NCBI GenBank assembly: GCA_004799435.1
Contig: SSMV01000019.1
Location: 1 to 51,876, forward strand
Origin: Bradyrhizobium sp.
GTDB lineage: Bacteria > Pseudomonadota > Alphaproteobacteria > Rhizobiales > Beijerinckiaceae
Length of the DNA stretch: 51,876 bases
Direction: 5' to 3'
Position numbers and translations under genes: made by a program. Every line of letters starts with the position of its first letter. The first letter of the stretch is position 1. Below the pieces are notes generated by a model. The model saw only the letters and a list, made by a program, of their open reading frames with translations, was not told the DNA's origin and searched no databases. This document shows positions 42,099 through 51,537 of this stretch, one piece after another.

Positions 42099-42933
42099 GC
42101 GCCTTCGCGGCGCGGATCAGCCGCGCGCCGGCGCCGCGCCGCGTCGGCTTCGGCCCGTAACGCGCCGCGATTTCCTCGGAGCCACGCTCCTCGATCTCGT
42201 TGAAGCCGAGCGCCGCGAGCGCGGCGCGCAGCGCCGGCGGATCGAATTCGGCGCGCAGCGGCTCGCCGGCGGCGGCGACCTTGGCGGCGAGTTGGCGGCG
42301 CGCCGCGCGCGCGCTGGCGCGCTCGATCGCTTCAAGCGGGACGACATAGTCGAAAACGATCTCAGCCCCGCCTGGCAGCGCGGCGATCGCGGCGAGCGTC
42401 GCCATCACCGCCTCGTGGGTCAGATAGGCGGTGACGCCGAGCCAGATGAAGAAGGCCGGACGCGTCTTGTCGAAGCCCGCTCGCGTCAGCGTGTCGACGA
42501 AACTTTCGCGCTCGAAGTCGCAGCCGACATAGACGGCATGCGCCGGCTCGGCGATATCGGCCGCCGCCAGTCTTCGCCGCTTCTCGGCCTGGGTCGCGGG
42601 ATGGTCGATTTCGAAGACGTGCAGATCGGCCTGCGGCGCGAGCCGATAGGCGAAAGTATCGAGGCCGGCGCCGAGCACGACGATCTGGCGCGTTCCGCGC
42701 GCGATCGCCGCATGGGCCGCGTCTTCGGCAAAACGGCTGCGCAAGGCGATGAAGAGCCTGAGCCCGCGGCGCAGCGGCTCGTTTCTCGCTTTGTCTATCG
42801 CCTCCTGCGCCTCGTCGCCGAGGATCGACAGCGCCAGCGGATCGGCGAAGAAGCGGCCGTCCTCCAGCACCTGATGGGCGGCCCGGTGACCGGCGGCGCC
42901 AAGCGCCGTGCGACTGAATTGACCCTCTTGCAT
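42067..42933 (-). CDS. Class I SAM-dependent methyltransferase, leucine carboxyl methyltransferase-like family
   Basis: From ATG 42933 the protein has 288 residues. The N-terminal [20 protein letters not shown] with DPLALSILG, the SAM-binding [15 protein letters not shown] (84-98), the acidic loop [14 protein letters not shown] and the later [11 protein letters not shown] mark the family known from TIGR00027-type proteins, related to Ppm/LCM methyltransferases. Substrates in bacteria are mostly unknown; in mycobacteria such enzymes are frequent. It reads leftward into the end of the flagellar block. It is probably not a flagellar gene, since it is on the other strand and close to ychF. The start lacks a clear ribosome site. 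Confidence 0.85.
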   Translation of the reverse strand: MQEGQFSRTALGAAGHRAAHQVLEDGRFFADPLALSILGDEAQEAIDKARNEPLRRGLRLFIALRSRFAEDAAHAAIARGTRQIVVLGAGLDTFAYRLAPQADLHVFEIDHPATQAEKRRRLAAADIAEPAHAVYVGCDFERESFVDTLTRAGFDKTRPAFFIWLGVTAYLTHEAVMATLAAIAALPGGAEIVFDYVVPLEAIERASARAARRQLAAKVAAAGEPLRAEFDPPALRAALAALGFNEIEERGSEEIAARYGPKPTRRGAGARLIRAAKAPRAASSLGRR

Positions 42934-43063
42934 GGGGGCGAGTTTAGCTGGATGGCGCGTCGGCGTCGACCGGCCCGTGCGCCGCGCCGCCCTTGCCTTT
43001 TGCCGCGCGCCCGCGCATAGGGCCGCACGAAATCCCTCTCGCCAAAATCCGAGCGCCTCTCCC

Positions 43064-44161
43064 ATGGGCTTCAAATGCGGCATCGTCGGCCTGCCCAATG
43101 TCGGCAAATCGACGCTTTTCAACGCGCTGACGCAGACGGCGGCCGCCCAGGCGGCCAATTATCCCTTCTGCACAATCGAGCCCAATGTCGGCGACGTCGC
43201 AGTGCCCGATCCGCGACTGACGACGCTCGCGGCGATCGCCAGCTCCAAGGAAATCATCCCGACCCGTCTGACCTTCGTCGATATCGCCGGGCTGGTGCGC
43301 GGCGCCTCGAAGGGCGAGGGTCTCGGCAATCAGTTTCTCGCCAATATTCGCGAATGCGACGCGATCGCCCATGTCGTGCGCTGTTTCGAGGATGGGGATG
43401 TCACCCATGTCGAGGGCCGCATCGACCCGCTCTCCGACATCGCGACGATCGAAACCGAATTGATGCTCGCCGATCTCGACAGCCTCGAGCGGCGCGTCGC
43501 GACGATGGAAAAACGCGCCAAGGGCGGCGACAAGGAAGCGAAGGAATTGCTCGCTCTCGCTGAGCGCAGCCTCGCCGCCTTGCGCGAAGGTCGGCCCGCG
43601 CGCGCCGCCGGCGTCAGCCGCGAGGAGCACAAGGCGTTCCAGTCGCTCGGGCTCCTGTCGTCGAAGCCGGTGCTCTATGTCTGCAATGTCGAGGAGGCCG
43701 CCGCAGACAAGGGCAACGCACGCTCCGAGATGGTGCGCGAACTGGCGGCGAAGGAAGGCGCGGTCGCGGTCGTTGTCTCGGCGAAGATCGAAAGCGAAAT
43801 CGCTGTCCTACCGGTCGACGAGCAGAAGGATTATCTCGAAGCGGTCGGATTGGCGGAGCCGGGGCTGAACCGGGTCATTCGCGCCGGTTACGACCTCCTC
43901 CATCTCGTCACCTTCTTCACCGTCGGCCCCAAGGAAGCGCGCGCCTGGACGGTCGAAAAAGGCGCCAGGGCGCCGCAGGCGGCCGGCGTCATCCATACCG
44001 ATTTCGAAAAGGGCTTCATTCGCGCCGAGACCATCGCTTACGATGACTTTGTCGCCGGCAAGGGCGAAGCGGGCGCGCGCGAAGCGGGCAAGTTCCGTCT
44101 CGAAGGCAAGGACTACGCCGTCCAGGACGGCGACGTGCTGCATTTCCGCTTCGCCACTTAG
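43064..44161 (+). CDS. ychF: Redox-regulated ribosome-associated ATPase YchF/Obg-like
   Basis: From ATG 43064 the protein has 365 residues, the family length. P-loop GLPNVGKS at 9-16, switch motif [20 protein letters not shown], the NxxE-type ATP-preferring site (CNVEE rather than NKxD), a coiled coil at about 130-200 and the C-terminal TGS domain ([20 protein letters not shown], ending DVLHFRF) are all intact. YchF binds ribosomes and hydrolyses ATP, and has roles in oxidative stress. It begins the rightward housekeeping unit with two MaoC genes after it. Confidence 0.96.
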   Translation: MGFKCGIVGLPNVGKSTLFNALTQTAAAQAANYPFCTIEPNVGDVAVPDPRLTTLAAIASSKEIIPTRLTFVDIAGLVRGASKGEGLGNQFLANIRECDAIAHVVRCFEDGDVTHVEGRIDPLSDIATIETELMLADLDSLERRVATMEKRAKGGDKEAKELLALAERSLAALREGRPARAAGVSREEHKAFQSLGLLSSKPVLYVCNVEEAAADKGNARSEMVRELAAKEGAVAVVVSAKIESEIAVLPVDEQKDYLEAVGLAEPGLNRVIRAGYDLLHLVTFFTVGPKEARAWTVEKGARAPQAAGVIHTDFEKGFIRAETIAYDDFVAGKGEAGAREAGKFRLEGKDYAVQDGDVLHFRFAT

Positions 44162-44171
44162 GGTCGCGCCG

Positions 44172-44630
44172 ATGATCTATTTCGAGGACTTCTCGCCGGG
44201 AGAAATCGTCGAATATGGCGATCGCGCGGTGACGGCCGAGGAAATCATCGCCTTCGCGCGCGAATTCGATCCGCAACCATTTCATCTGGGTCAGGACGAG
44301 GGAAGCGATTCTCCGGCAGGCGGCCTTACCGCCTCCGGCTGGCACGTCGCCTCGATCATGATGCGGATGAACTGCGACCAGATGCTGCTTGAATCGTCGA
44401 GCCAGGGTTCGCCGGGAATCGAGGAGATCGATTGGCCGACGCCGGTGCGTCCCGGCGACCGGCTACGCATCCGTCGCACGACGCTCGCCGCCCGCGTCTC
44501 GCGCTCGCGCCCAACGGTCGGTCTCGTCGAAGCGCGGTTCGAACTCATGAACCAGGCGGGCGACATCGTCATGACCCAGCGCGGTTCGATTTTCTTCGGC
44601 CTTCGCCCGTCCGCGGAGACGCAGCGATGA
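44172..44630 (+). CDS. MaoC-family hydratase-like protein, first of a pair
   Basis: The protein has 152 residues with one hot-dog fold. YFEDFSPGEIVEYGDRAVT is the usual start, and the hydratase motif EFDPQPFHL (about 31-39) provides the Asp/His pair of MaoC-type (R)-specific hydratases. GGLTASGWHVASIMMRM follows. The substrate is not predictable; acyl-CoA thioesters are usual. It is 10 bases after ychF and coupled to a second, related gene by ATGA, a common arrangement for MaoC pairs that may form a heterodimer. Confidence 0.85.
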   Translation: MIYFEDFSPGEIVEYGDRAVTAEEIIAFAREFDPQPFHLGQDEGSDSPAGGLTASGWHVASIMMRMNCDQMLLESSSQGSPGIEEIDWPTPVRPGDRLRIRRTTLAARVSRSRPTVGLVEARFELMNQAGDIVMTQRGSIFFGLRPSAETQR

Positions 44631-45103
44631 CCGTCCTTTTCTACGAAGATTTCGAGATCGGTCAGAAGGCGGCGCTCGGTTCGCATAAGTTCGTCCGCGA
44701 CGCGACCGTTGGTTTCGCGCGTAAATTCGACCCGCAGCCCTTCCATCTCGACGAAGCCGCTGGCGCCGCGTCGATCTTCAGTTCGCTCGCTGCTTCCGGG
44801 TGGCATACGGCCAGCGCCGCGATGCGCGCGCTGGTCGATTACCGGGAGACATTGCGGACTGAAGCGCTGGCGCGCGGCGAGACCCCGCCGCCGCGCGGTC
44901 TGGAAGCCGGCGTGCGGCAATTGCGCTGGTCGGCGCCGGTGCGGCCGGGCGACGAACTCGCCTTCAGCTTCGAGGTTGTGTCGAAGGCGGAGACGGTCGA
45001 GCCGCAATGGGGCCTGGTCGCCTGCCGCGTGACGGGAATCAACCAGGACGGCCGCGAGGCCTGTTCCTATATTCTGCTATCGCTGGTGGCGCGCCGGCCT
45101 TAA
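44627..45103 (+). CDS. MaoC-family hydratase-like protein, second of a pair
   Basis: The protein has 158 residues with the same hot-dog layout as the preceding gene (FYEDFEIGQKAALGSHKF, KFDPQPFHLDEAAG, ASGWHTASAAMRALVDY). The Asp and His of the catalytic motif are kept, so both proteins of the pair could be active. The start overlaps the first gene's stop (ATGA), implying co-translation. It ends four bases into the convergent YbjQ-like gene. Tandem duplication followed by divergence is the simplest origin. Confidence 0.85.
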   Translation: MTVLFYEDFEIGQKAALGSHKFVRDATVGFARKFDPQPFHLDEAAGAASIFSSLAASGWHTASAAMRALVDYRETLRTEALARGETPPPRGLEAGVRQLRWSAPVRPGDELAFSFEVVSKAETVEPQWGLVACRVTGINQDGREACSYILLSLVARRP

Positions 45104-45378
45104 GCCGCCTGCGCCATCCGGACCGCCGCGCCGGACGCCACGAGACGGCGCAGGCTGACGCCTTCGCTCTCGGCGGTCTCGTCGGCTTCAAAACGGACGT
45201 CGATCAGCGCGTCGGCGCCGAATTCCTCGGCCTCGCGGGCTAGCGCTCGCAGCACGGCGTCGCGATCGGTCTGGGTGATTGTTCCATGAGCGGATCGCCA
45301 AATCCCCACGGCTTTGATGCGCCCGATGGTGGTGGCGGCCCGGCCGCCCTCCAGCGTGCCGGTAAAACTGACTTGCAT
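45100..45378 (-). CDS. YbjQ-like small protein (UPF0145/heavy-metal-binding fold)
   Basis: The protein has 92 residues. A central helix (RDAVLRALAREAEEFGADAL) and strand IDVRFEADE recall the YbjQ family, in which ADAVVGVRF is the hallmark, although the first half (VSFTGTLEGGRAATTIGRIK) is more divergent and may be shortened. Members form pentamers; their function is not established, and metal binding is only suggested by the family name. It is alone in its unit and convergent with the MaoC pair by four bases. Confidence 0.55.
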   Translation of the reverse strand: MQVSFTGTLEGGRAATTIGRIKAVGIWRSAHGTITQTDRDAVLRALAREAEEFGADALIDVRFEADETAESEGVSLRRLVASGAAVRMAQAA

Positions 45379-45523
45379 AAAAAGACTCGTCTCTTGGTTC
45401 GCTTAGGCGCCAGTCTGCTCCGCCGACGTTTCGCTAGGCTTAACTCGGGCCAATCGCTGTGACGGAGTTGAAAACGCGGTTGACGAAAAGTGCTTTACGG
45501 TCTGGCGACAGAAGCGAGAAAGC

Positions 45524-45581
45524 GCGGCGCCGCTGTGGCGCCGCCCTTAAAAATTCAGCCATTTAACTTAATTTTCGTTAA
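45524..45581. other. Hairpin and TTAA-rich stretch between pnp and the YbjQ-like gene
   Basis: The 236-base gap 45379-45614 holds no gene. GCGGCGCC (45524-45531) and GGCGCCGC (45537-45544) form an 8-bp GC stem 70 bases beyond the pnp stop. No U-run follows on the pnp strand, so it is not a standard terminator, though it may mark the 3' end after trimming. Further right, three TTAA units occur at 45563, 45568 and 45578; the last two are six bases apart, one short of a CtrA site. Confidence 0.35.
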
Positions 45582-45614
45582 GAAACGGCCTGTTGATAAA
45601 GCGCCTGGGTCCGC

Positions 45615-47756
45615 TCAATCCTGGGCGGGGGCTTCGGCCGCTTCCTTCTTCTCCAAATCCTCGCCGGTCTGCTGATCGACCACCCGCATCGACAGCTTGA
45701 CCTTGCCGCGATCGTCGAAGCCCATCAGCTTCACCTTGACCTTGTCGCCTTCCTTGACGACGTCGGTGGTCTTGGCGACGCGGCCCTTGCCGAGCTGCGA
45801 AATATGGACGAGGCCGTCGCGCGAGCCGAAGAAATTGACGAAAGCGCCGAATTCCATCGTCTTGACCACGGTGCCGTCATAGACTTGGCCGACTTCAGGC
45901 TCGGCGGCGATGCCCTTGATCCAGTTGATCGCCGCCTTGATCTTGGCGCCGTCGCTGGAGGCGACCTTCACCGTGCCGTCGTCCTCGATGTTGATCTTGG
46001 CGCCGGTCTTCTCGACGATCTCGCGGATCACCTTGCCGCCGGTGCCGATCACTTCGCGAATCTTGTCAGTCGGGATTTTCAAAGTCTCGATGCGCGGCGC
46101 GAATTCGCCGAGCTCGGAGCGGGCGCCGGAGATCGCCTTGCCCATTTCGCCGAGGATGTGGAGACGGCCGTCGCGCGCCTGAGCGAGCGCGACCTTCATG
46201 ATCTCCTCGGTGATGCCGGCGATCTTGATGTCCATCTGCAGCGAGGTGACGCCTTCGGTCGTGCCCGCCACCTTGAAGTCCATGTCGCCCAGATGATCCT
46301 CGTCGCCGAGAATGTCGGAGAGCACGGCGAAGCGGTCGCCTTCGAGGATCAGACCCATGGCGATGCCGGCGGTCGGCCGCTTGAGCGGCACGCCAGCGTC
46401 CATCAGCGCCAGCGACGAGCCGCAGACCGTCGCCATCGACGACGAGCCGTTCGACTCGGTGATCTCCGAGACGATGCGGATCGTGTAGGGGAATTCAGCG
46501 GCGGTCGGCAGCATCGGCCGGATCGCGCGCCAGGCGAGCTTGCCATGGCCGATTTCGCGACGGCCCGGCGCGCCCATGCGCCCGGTTTCGCCGACCGAAT
46601 AGGGAGGAAAATTATAATGGAGCAGGAAGCGCTCCTTATAGGTCCCCTCGAGCGAGTCGACATATTGCTCGTCTTCGCCAGTGCCGAGCGTCGCGACGAC
46701 CAGCGCCTGCGTCTCGCCGCGGGTGAACAGCGATGAGCCGTGGGTGCGCGGCAACACGCCGACCTGGGCGAGGATCGGCCTGACGGTCGTCAGGTCGCGC
46801 CCGTCGATGCGGCGCTTGTGATCGAGAATGTTCCAGCGCACCACCTTGGCCTGGGCGTTGTGGAACGCCTCGGCGACCGCTGCCGGCGCGAATTCCGGCG
46901 TGCCGCCTTCGGGCAGCAGCGCCGCCATCACTTTCGCCTTCACGGCGTCGACCGCCTTGTAGCGATCCTGCTTCTGAGTGATCGAATAGGCGGCGCGCAG
47001 ATCGGCTTCGCCGACCGCCAGCACGGCCTTCTCGACCGCCGACTTGTCGGCGGCGGCGAGGTCGCGCGGCTCCTTGGCGGCCTTCTCGGCGAGGCGGATG
47101 ATTGCCTGGATCACCGGCTGGAACGAGGCGTGGCCGGCCATCACCGCCTTCAGCATCGTCTCCTCGGAGAGCTCCTTGGCTTCCGATTCCACCATCAGCA
47201 CCGCCTCGCCCGTGCCGGCGACGACGAGGTCGAGCGTCGATTCCTTCATCTCTTCGATGGTCGGATTGGCTTTGATTTCGCCGTTGATGACGCCGACGCG
47301 GGCGCCGCCGATCGGGCCCATGAAGGGAACGCCCGAGAGCGTCAGCGCGGCGGAGGCGGCGATCATGCCGAGAATGTCGGGATCGTTCTCCATGTCATGG
47401 CTGAGCACGGTGACGATGACCTGCGTGTCGCAGCGGAAATCGTCGGGGAAGAGCGGCCGGACTGGCCGGTCGATCAGGCGGGAGGTCAGCGTTTCGCGGT
47501 CGGACATGCGTCCTTCGCGCTTGAGATAGCCGCCCGGAATGCGTCCGGCGGCGAAGGTCTTCTCCTGATAGTGGACGGTGAGGGGAAAGAAATCCTGGCC
47601 GGGCTTGGGCGCCTTGGCGGCGACGACGGTGGCGAGCACGGTGGTGTCGCCCCAGCTCGCCCAGACCGCGCCATCGGCCTGGCGGGCGACGCGGCCCGTC
47701 TCAAGGACCAGGGTGCGGCCGCCGAAGTCCAGTTCCTCGTGTTGAATGTCGAACAT
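45615..47756 (-). CDS. pnp: Polyribonucleotide nucleotidyltransferase (PNPase)
   Basis: From ATG 47756 (AAGGATG upstream) the protein has 713 residues. Two RNase PH-type domains (about 1-225 and 320-545, with [10 protein letters not shown] and [16 protein letters not shown]) flank the helical middle. The KH domain (about 555-615, [18 protein letters not shown]) and S1 domain (about 620-690, [20 protein letters not shown]) follow. PNPase degrades RNA 3' to 5' with phosphate and is part of the degradosome. It follows rpsO on the same strand, the classical pair, with two hairpins in the intervening leader. The C-terminal tail is acidic and Ala-rich. Confidence 0.97.
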   Translation of the reverse strand: MFDIQHEELDFGGRTLVLETGRVARQADGAVWASWGDTTVLATVVAAKAPKPGQDFFPLTVHYQEKTFAAGRIPGGYLKREGRMSDRETLTSRLIDRPVRPLFPDDFRCDTQVIVTVLSHDMENDPDILGMIAASAALTLSGVPFMGPIGGARVGVINGEIKANPTIEEMKESTLDLVVAGTGEAVLMVESEAKELSEETMLKAVMAGHASFQPVIQAIIRLAEKAAKEPRDLAAADKSAVEKAVLAVGEADLRAAYSITQKQDRYKAVDAVKAKVMAALLPEGGTPEFAPAAVAEAFHNAQAKVVRWNILDHKRRIDGRDLTTVRPILAQVGVLPRTHGSSLFTRGETQALVVATLGTGEDEQYVDSLEGTYKERFLLHYNFPPYSVGETGRMGAPGRREIGHGKLAWRAIRPMLPTAAEFPYTIRIVSEITESNGSSSMATVCGSSLALMDAGVPLKRPTAGIAMGLILEGDRFAVLSDILGDEDHLGDMDFKVAGTTEGVTSLQMDIKIAGITEEIMKVALAQARDGRLHILGEMGKAISGARSELGEFAPRIETLKIPTDKIREVIGTGGKVIREIVEKTGAKINIEDDGTVKVASSDGAKIKAAINWIKGIAAEPEVGQVYDGTVVKTMEFGAFVNFFGSRDGLVHISQLGKGRVAKTTDVVKEGDKVKVKLMGFDDRGKVKLSMRVVDQQTGEDLEKKEAAEAPAQD

Positions 47757-47843
47757 CGTATCATCCTTTTCAAAGTGGAAAGGATGCGCATCCGCTTGAA
47801 CTTCAGGGCGGGTCCGAAAGTCCGTCATCGGCAAGACGGCGAG

Positions 47844-47906
47844 GGGCTGGCCTTACGCGCCAGCCCTTTGCGATCCTGCCGCAGGGCGTTTTTCGTGAAA
47901 ACGCCC
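47844..47906 (-). promoter_or_regulatory. Two strong hairpins in the rpsO-pnp intergenic leader
   Basis: GGGCGTTTT (47884-47892) pairs with AAAACGCCC (47898-47906) around a five-base loop, and GGGCTGGC (47844-47851) pairs with GCCAGCCC (47859-47866) around a seven-base loop. Both lie 90-150 bases upstream of pnp in the 279-base gap after rpsO. In Escherichia coli the pnp leader carries a hairpin cut by RNase III and then by PNPase itself in autoregulation. These two could do the same. No U-run follows on the transcribed strand, so they are not plain terminators. Confidence 0.55.
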
Positions 47907-48035
47907 AACCTGTAACGGGCGACCGGGCATTGCGAGAACGCCCGTCTCGTATCCGACTGTGACGCGCGGCTTACGCGATCCTTTTGCAGTCTCCAGACGG
48001 CGACCCCATGCCGCCGCCCAGAATGTCGGTCGGCC

Positions 48036-48305
48036 TCAGCGGCGAATGCCGAGACGCTCAATCAATGTCTTGTAGCGGGCCTCGTCGGACTTCTTGACGT
48101 AGTCGAGCAGCGTACGGCGCTGCGACACCATCTTGAGAAGTCCGCGGCGGGAATGATTGTCTTTCACATGGGTTTTGAAATGACCCGTCAGGTTGGAGAT
48201 GCGCTCGGTGAGGATCGCAACCTGAACTTCCGGCGAACCCGTGTCGCCAGCATTTAAGGCATATTCGCGAATCAGCGCGGCCTTGCGCGCGGCGTCAATC
48301 GACAT
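48036..48305 (-). CDS. rpsO: 30S ribosomal protein S15
   Basis: From ATG 48305 the protein has 89 residues, exactly the family length ([40 protein letters not shown], then the [20 protein letters not shown] loop and end). S15 binds the three-way junction of 16S rRNA early in assembly. An open extension upstream is not taken as coding, since S15 begins at MSIDAA. It is followed by pnp. Confidence 0.98.
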   Translation of the reverse strand: MSIDAARKAALIREYALNAGDTGSPEVQVAILTERISNLTGHFKTHVKDNHSRRGLLKMVSQRRTLLDYVKKSDEARYKTLIERLGIRR

Positions 48306-48634
48306 CGATCTGTCCTTATCGCTTGCGGCGGACGTTAGGTCCGCCAGGGGATCTTTCGGCCGAGCCGGGATGTCGTCCAGGTCGGTCGCTTGAGCCGGCG
48401 CGCCTAGGCGTCGGGTGGGCGGCTTATACAGGAAAATCTTGGCCGCGCCAGTCAAATCACCGCCGCGCCGAGGTTCAACCGCCCACCCTGATCTTGAATC
48501 CAACCCGGAAAAGCCGGGGCAAGCATGATTTGCCTTGTCTTGATGGTAAATTGGGTGAGGGGACGTCTACCCCTCGATTGCCTCCCCCGCCATGGGGGGT
48601 TACAGCAGCCGCGCCCGAAATAGGATGACCGATA
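48306..48634. other. Divergent promoter region between rpsO and rph
   Basis: The 329 bases hold no gene. A TATAAG box reads leftward at 48428-48423, about 120 bases before rpsO, with TTGACT 21 bases further upstream, too far for a normal -35 spacing, so the promoter is uncertain. Near 48595-48605 runs of CCCC and GGGG flank the word ATGG before rph. No rRNA, tRNA or repeat is recognised. Confidence 0.3.
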
Positions 48635-49348
48635 ATGCGAGTTTCCAAACGCGCGCCCGACGAATTGCGCCAGGTGCGTTTCGAGCGCGGCGTCGCGCGT
48701 TACGCGGAAGGCTCGTGCCTGGTGCGTTGCGGCGAGACCCACGTGCTCTGCGCCGCCTCGCTCGAGGATAAGCCGCCGCCGTGGCTGCGCGGCCAGGGGC
48801 GCGGCTGGATCACCGCCGAATATTCCATGCTGCCGCGCGCCACCTCGACCCGAACAAAGCGCGAGGCGCAAGCGGGCAAGATTTCCGGACGCACGCACGA
48901 GATCCAGCGGCTGATCGGCCGCAGCCTACGCGCCGTCGTCGATCTGCCGAAGCTCGGCGAACGCCAGATCACGCTCGATTGCGACGTGTTGCAGGCCGAC
49001 GGCGGCACGCGCACCGCGTCGATCACCGGCGCCTGGATCGCCTTGCATGATTGTCTCAAATGGATGGTTCAGCGCTCGATCCTGCGCGACAATCCGCTGA
49101 AAGATCACGTCGCCGCCGTCTCCTGCGGAATCGTCAAAGGCGCGCCGGTGCTCGATCTCGATTACGCCGAGGATTCGACCGCCGAGACCGACGCCAATTT
49201 CGTCATGACCGGCTCGGGCGGCCTCGTCGAAGTGCAGGGCTCGGCCGAAGGCGCGCCCTTCTCCGAGGCCGATCTGACGACGATGTTGGCGCTGGCCCGC
49301 GCCGGCGTCGCCCAGCTCGTCGCGCTGCAGAAGGCGACGATCGCTTGA
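48635..49348 (+). CDS. rph: Ribonuclease PH
   Basis: The protein has 237 residues, the usual length, with [20 protein letters not shown] at the start, [14 protein letters not shown]-like [18 protein letters not shown], the [20 protein letters not shown] loop carrying the phosphate-binding arginines, and [20 protein letters not shown]. RNase PH trims the 3' end of tRNA precursors using phosphate. In many alphaproteobacteria it is followed by rdgB, which is absent here; instead a lower-G+C insert begins 128 bases downstream. Confidence 0.97.
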   Translation: MRVSKRAPDELRQVRFERGVARYAEGSCLVRCGETHVLCAASLEDKPPPWLRGQGRGWITAEYSMLPRATSTRTKREAQAGKISGRTHEIQRLIGRSLRAVVDLPKLGERQITLDCDVLQADGGTRTASITGAWIALHDCLKWMVQRSILRDNPLKDHVAAVSCGIVKGAPVLDLDYAEDSTAETDANFVMTGSGGLVEVQGSAEGAPFSEADLTTMLALARAGVAQLVALQKATIA

Positions 49349-49430
49349 TGAAAAAACAAACGTCGCGTTTCCATGCTGCATCGCCAATGGCGGCGGGACT
49401 CACCCCGTCGAGGATGAAACTAGGGGTCAA

Positions 49431-49480
49431 AGCCTCCGTAGAGGCTCGGCCTATATCCCACGGGACGTTCTGACCCGTGG
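49431..49480 (+). promoter_or_regulatory. Two inverted repeats in the protease leader, one covering its start codon
   Basis: AGCCTC (49431-49436), CGTA, GAGGCT (49441-49446) form a six-base stem with a tetraloop. CCACGGG (49458-49464) and CCCGTGG (49474-49480) form a perfect seven-base inverted repeat with a nine-base spacer whose right arm includes the proposed GTG start at 49477. It could be an operator or a hairpin that hides the start codon, suggesting the insert is tightly controlled. Confidence 0.5.
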
Positions 49481-50286
49481 CTGACGAAATACACCCAACT
49501 GACGCGATGCATAAGATCGGCGCGGCCTGTTGCGATCCCCTGTGGATACAGCACCGGACGCTGGCGGGTGGACACGATAAGACGATCGACAACGCGACCG
49601 CCACCTTCATTAAATTCAGGGATCACAATTTCATTTGCACCTGCGCTCACGTTGTCGAAGCTGCGAAAGGTGATTTGGTACCAGCCTTAATGGTTGGCCA
49701 ACTTGTTTTGAACGTCGCGTCCTATCACGTCGACAACGTTTACCGACACAACTTCCGCTTTCCCGATCGTACGGAATTCGATATCGCGATCGCACCTCTG
49801 GATGCGTCTTATTGGAATCTTCTTCAGACCAAAAAAGCCAAGACCGCAATTGATCTTGACGCTTGGGAGGAGCCAGAATGGCTCACAACCGACACCTTTG
49901 TTGCCGTAGGTTATTTCAACGAACACAAGTATAATCATGAAGGTAAAGTCGCCACACCGTTGGGCCTCGTCGCCGCCGAGGCGGCTTCGTCGATGGGTGC
50001 GGAACTGCCTAAATTCGCGCTTTCATCGCGTCTGAACACCCCTCACGGATACTATTTCAGCGGCATGAGTGGCGGCCCGATATTTCTGCCGGTCTCGGCG
50101 GACAAAATGCTTCCGGTTGGGATTGTCTTTGAGGGCGGCCCAAGTTCGGGCCGACATAAAGCTAGATCGACATTGATCGATCCTACTGACATCCTCATTC
50201 GAGCCTATACTTTAACGCCGCTGATATTCGAAGATTGGCTTTCCAGGACTGGCTTGCTTCCGCCAACCCAGCACGCTCCGACATAA
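49477..50286 (+). CDS. Trypsin-like serine protease of a two-gene insert
   Basis: From GTG 49477 the protein has 269 residues with no signal peptide, so it should act in the cytoplasm. The chymotrypsin-fold triad is readable: His58 in CTCAHVV, Asp102 in EFDIAIAPLD and Ser198 in SGMSGGPIF, with preceding TATFIKF and the later VGIVFEGG strand. An ATG at 49507 is an alternative start. Cytoplasmic trypsin-like proteases are frequent as effectors in bacterial defence loci. The base composition is clearly less G+C-rich than the neighbours, and a DUF3800 gene follows on the same strand. The specific function is unknown. Confidence 0.8.
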   Translation: MADEIHPTDAMHKIGAACCDPLWIQHRTLAGGHDKTIDNATATFIKFRDHNFICTCAHVVEAAKGDLVPALMVGQLVLNVASYHVDNVYRHNFRFPDRTEFDIAIAPLDASYWNLLQTKKAKTAIDLDAWEEPEWLTTDTFVAVGYFNEHKYNHEGKVATPLGLVAAEAASSMGAELPKFALSSRLNTPHGYYFSGMSGGPIFLPVSADKMLPVGIVFEGGPSSGRHKARSTLIDPTDILIRAYTLTPLIFEDWLSRTGLLPPTQHAPT

Positions 50287-50390
50287 GCTGGAGGCCGGTA
50301 AGCGGTGTAGATTTCGTCGACCGATCTGAAGCCTACAAGTTGGCTGTTGCGGTGCCTGCGAAAGGTGTTCGCCGAGACTCGAGAGTCGGT

Positions 50391-51479
50391 ATGAGAACCT
50401 ACTATGTCGATGAGACAGGCTTCACCGGAGAAGATTTGCTCGCAGCCGACCAGCCGATCTTCGCGCAAGCTACGAACGACTTCTCGGATGATGAGGCGCA
50501 TCAACTCATCAAATCGACGTTCGGCGGAGTGCGTAGTGCTGAACTGAAATATAATCGATTAGCGCGCGACGGTCGCCATCACGACAAGATCGTCGAACTT
50601 GTCCGCGCCCTTGCTGCCGATCCGCTTCGCGCCGGGGTCTGGGTCGCTCACAAAGAATACGCCTTGATGACGCTTATTGTCGATTGGTGGATGGAGCCGC
50701 TTGCTCACATCTGCGGCCTAAATCTCTATAAAGATGGGGCAAACCACGGCATGGCGAACATGCTGTTCTGTTGTTTGGAGGGATTTTGGTCTGCGTCTTT
50801 TCGGCGAAAGTTGCTTTCGCATTTCCAACGCATGTTCCGCTCAAGAACGCTGGAGCGGTACAATGAATGCAGGACATTCGTCGAAAAGGAAAACGCGCAG
50901 ATAGACGAAAGTCGAAATGAGATTCTGCGGTACTTCTCGTTGTCATTCACGGTGTTAGGCCATCGCCATGTCGAGAACGTTCCGGCGCGTGTTCTCGACA
51001 TTGCTCTTCCTGGGCTAATTCAGCTCGGTCACCACTGGAACGAGCGACACAGCGGCCCATGGGAGCTTGTCCACGATCAATCGTCGAACATAGCGAAGCA
51101 AAAATGGATGTGGGATGTCTATTCATCCGCCGACATGGCTCCGGCTCGGTTTGAACATCCTGGTGTCGTTGCTCAGTTCCCAATGAACGTAGTCCGTACC
51201 CGTTTCGGTGATTCGGCCCGAGAAGAGCAACTTCAAATCTGTGACATCTTGGCGGGAGCATGCTCATCGTTCTGTCGGCTCGACAGAAGCAGCCCCGGTG
51301 ACCTGCTCTATAGAGAGAGGCTAAGCGAGGCGGGTATTGAGAAACTCACTTTGGGCGGTCTTTGGCCGAGCACGGATGTGACGCCAGAAAGTCTTGGTCG
51401 GAAAGGGTGGGACGGAAACGTCGCCATCGAGTGGATAGCAGAGCAAATGAGAGTTAGGGATCCGCCCCCCAGATCCTGA
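50391..51479 (+). CDS. DUF3800-domain protein paired with the protease
   Basis: From ATG 50391 the protein has 362 residues and begins MRTYYVDETGFTGEDL, the hallmark opening of DUF3800. Starts further upstream (for instance TTG 50235, which would overlap the protease end) cannot be excluded. Asp7 and Glu8 and the later LQICDILAGA (about 281-290) are the acidic residues that give the family a predicted RNase H-like metal site. The middle (about 60-225) is helical and not recognisable. DUF3800 genes are often found in mobile or defence-rich regions, but their activity is unproven. The region sampled near 50.7 kb is about 50% G+C, well below the flagellar cluster. Confidence 0.75.
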   Translation: MRTYYVDETGFTGEDLLAADQPIFAQATNDFSDDEAHQLIKSTFGGVRSAELKYNRLARDGRHHDKIVELVRALAADPLRAGVWVAHKEYALMTLIVDWWMEPLAHICGLNLYKDGANHGMANMLFCCLEGFWSASFRRKLLSHFQRMFRSRTLERYNECRTFVEKENAQIDESRNEILRYFSLSFTVLGHRHVENVPARVLDIALPGLIQLGHHWNERHSGPWELVHDQSSNIAKQKWMWDVYSSADMAPARFEHPGVVAQFPMNVVRTRFGDSAREEQLQICDILAGACSSFCRLDRSSPGDLLYRERLSEAGIEKLTLGGLWPSTDVTPESLGRKGWDGNVAIEWIAEQMRVRDPPPRS

Positions 51480-51485
51480 TTACTG

Positions 51486-51512
51486 AATTGCTTCGCTTCG
51501 CTCGCAATGACG
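51486..51512 (+). repeat. Incomplete copy of the palindromic repeat at the right end of the insert
   Basis: ATTGCTTCG followed by CTCGCAATGACG repeats the right-arm words of the element at 764-850, with the left arm missing. It begins seven bases after the DUF3800 stop and sits between the low-G+C pair and the Nudix gene, as a scar or boundary of the insert would. Confidence 0.8.
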
Positions 51513-51537
51513 CGGTTTGCGGGTGAGCTCTTGACCC

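Noticed and set aside
45563-45581. CtrA site upstream of the YbjQ-like gene
   Set aside because: The two TTAA halves are spaced by six or eleven bases, not seven.
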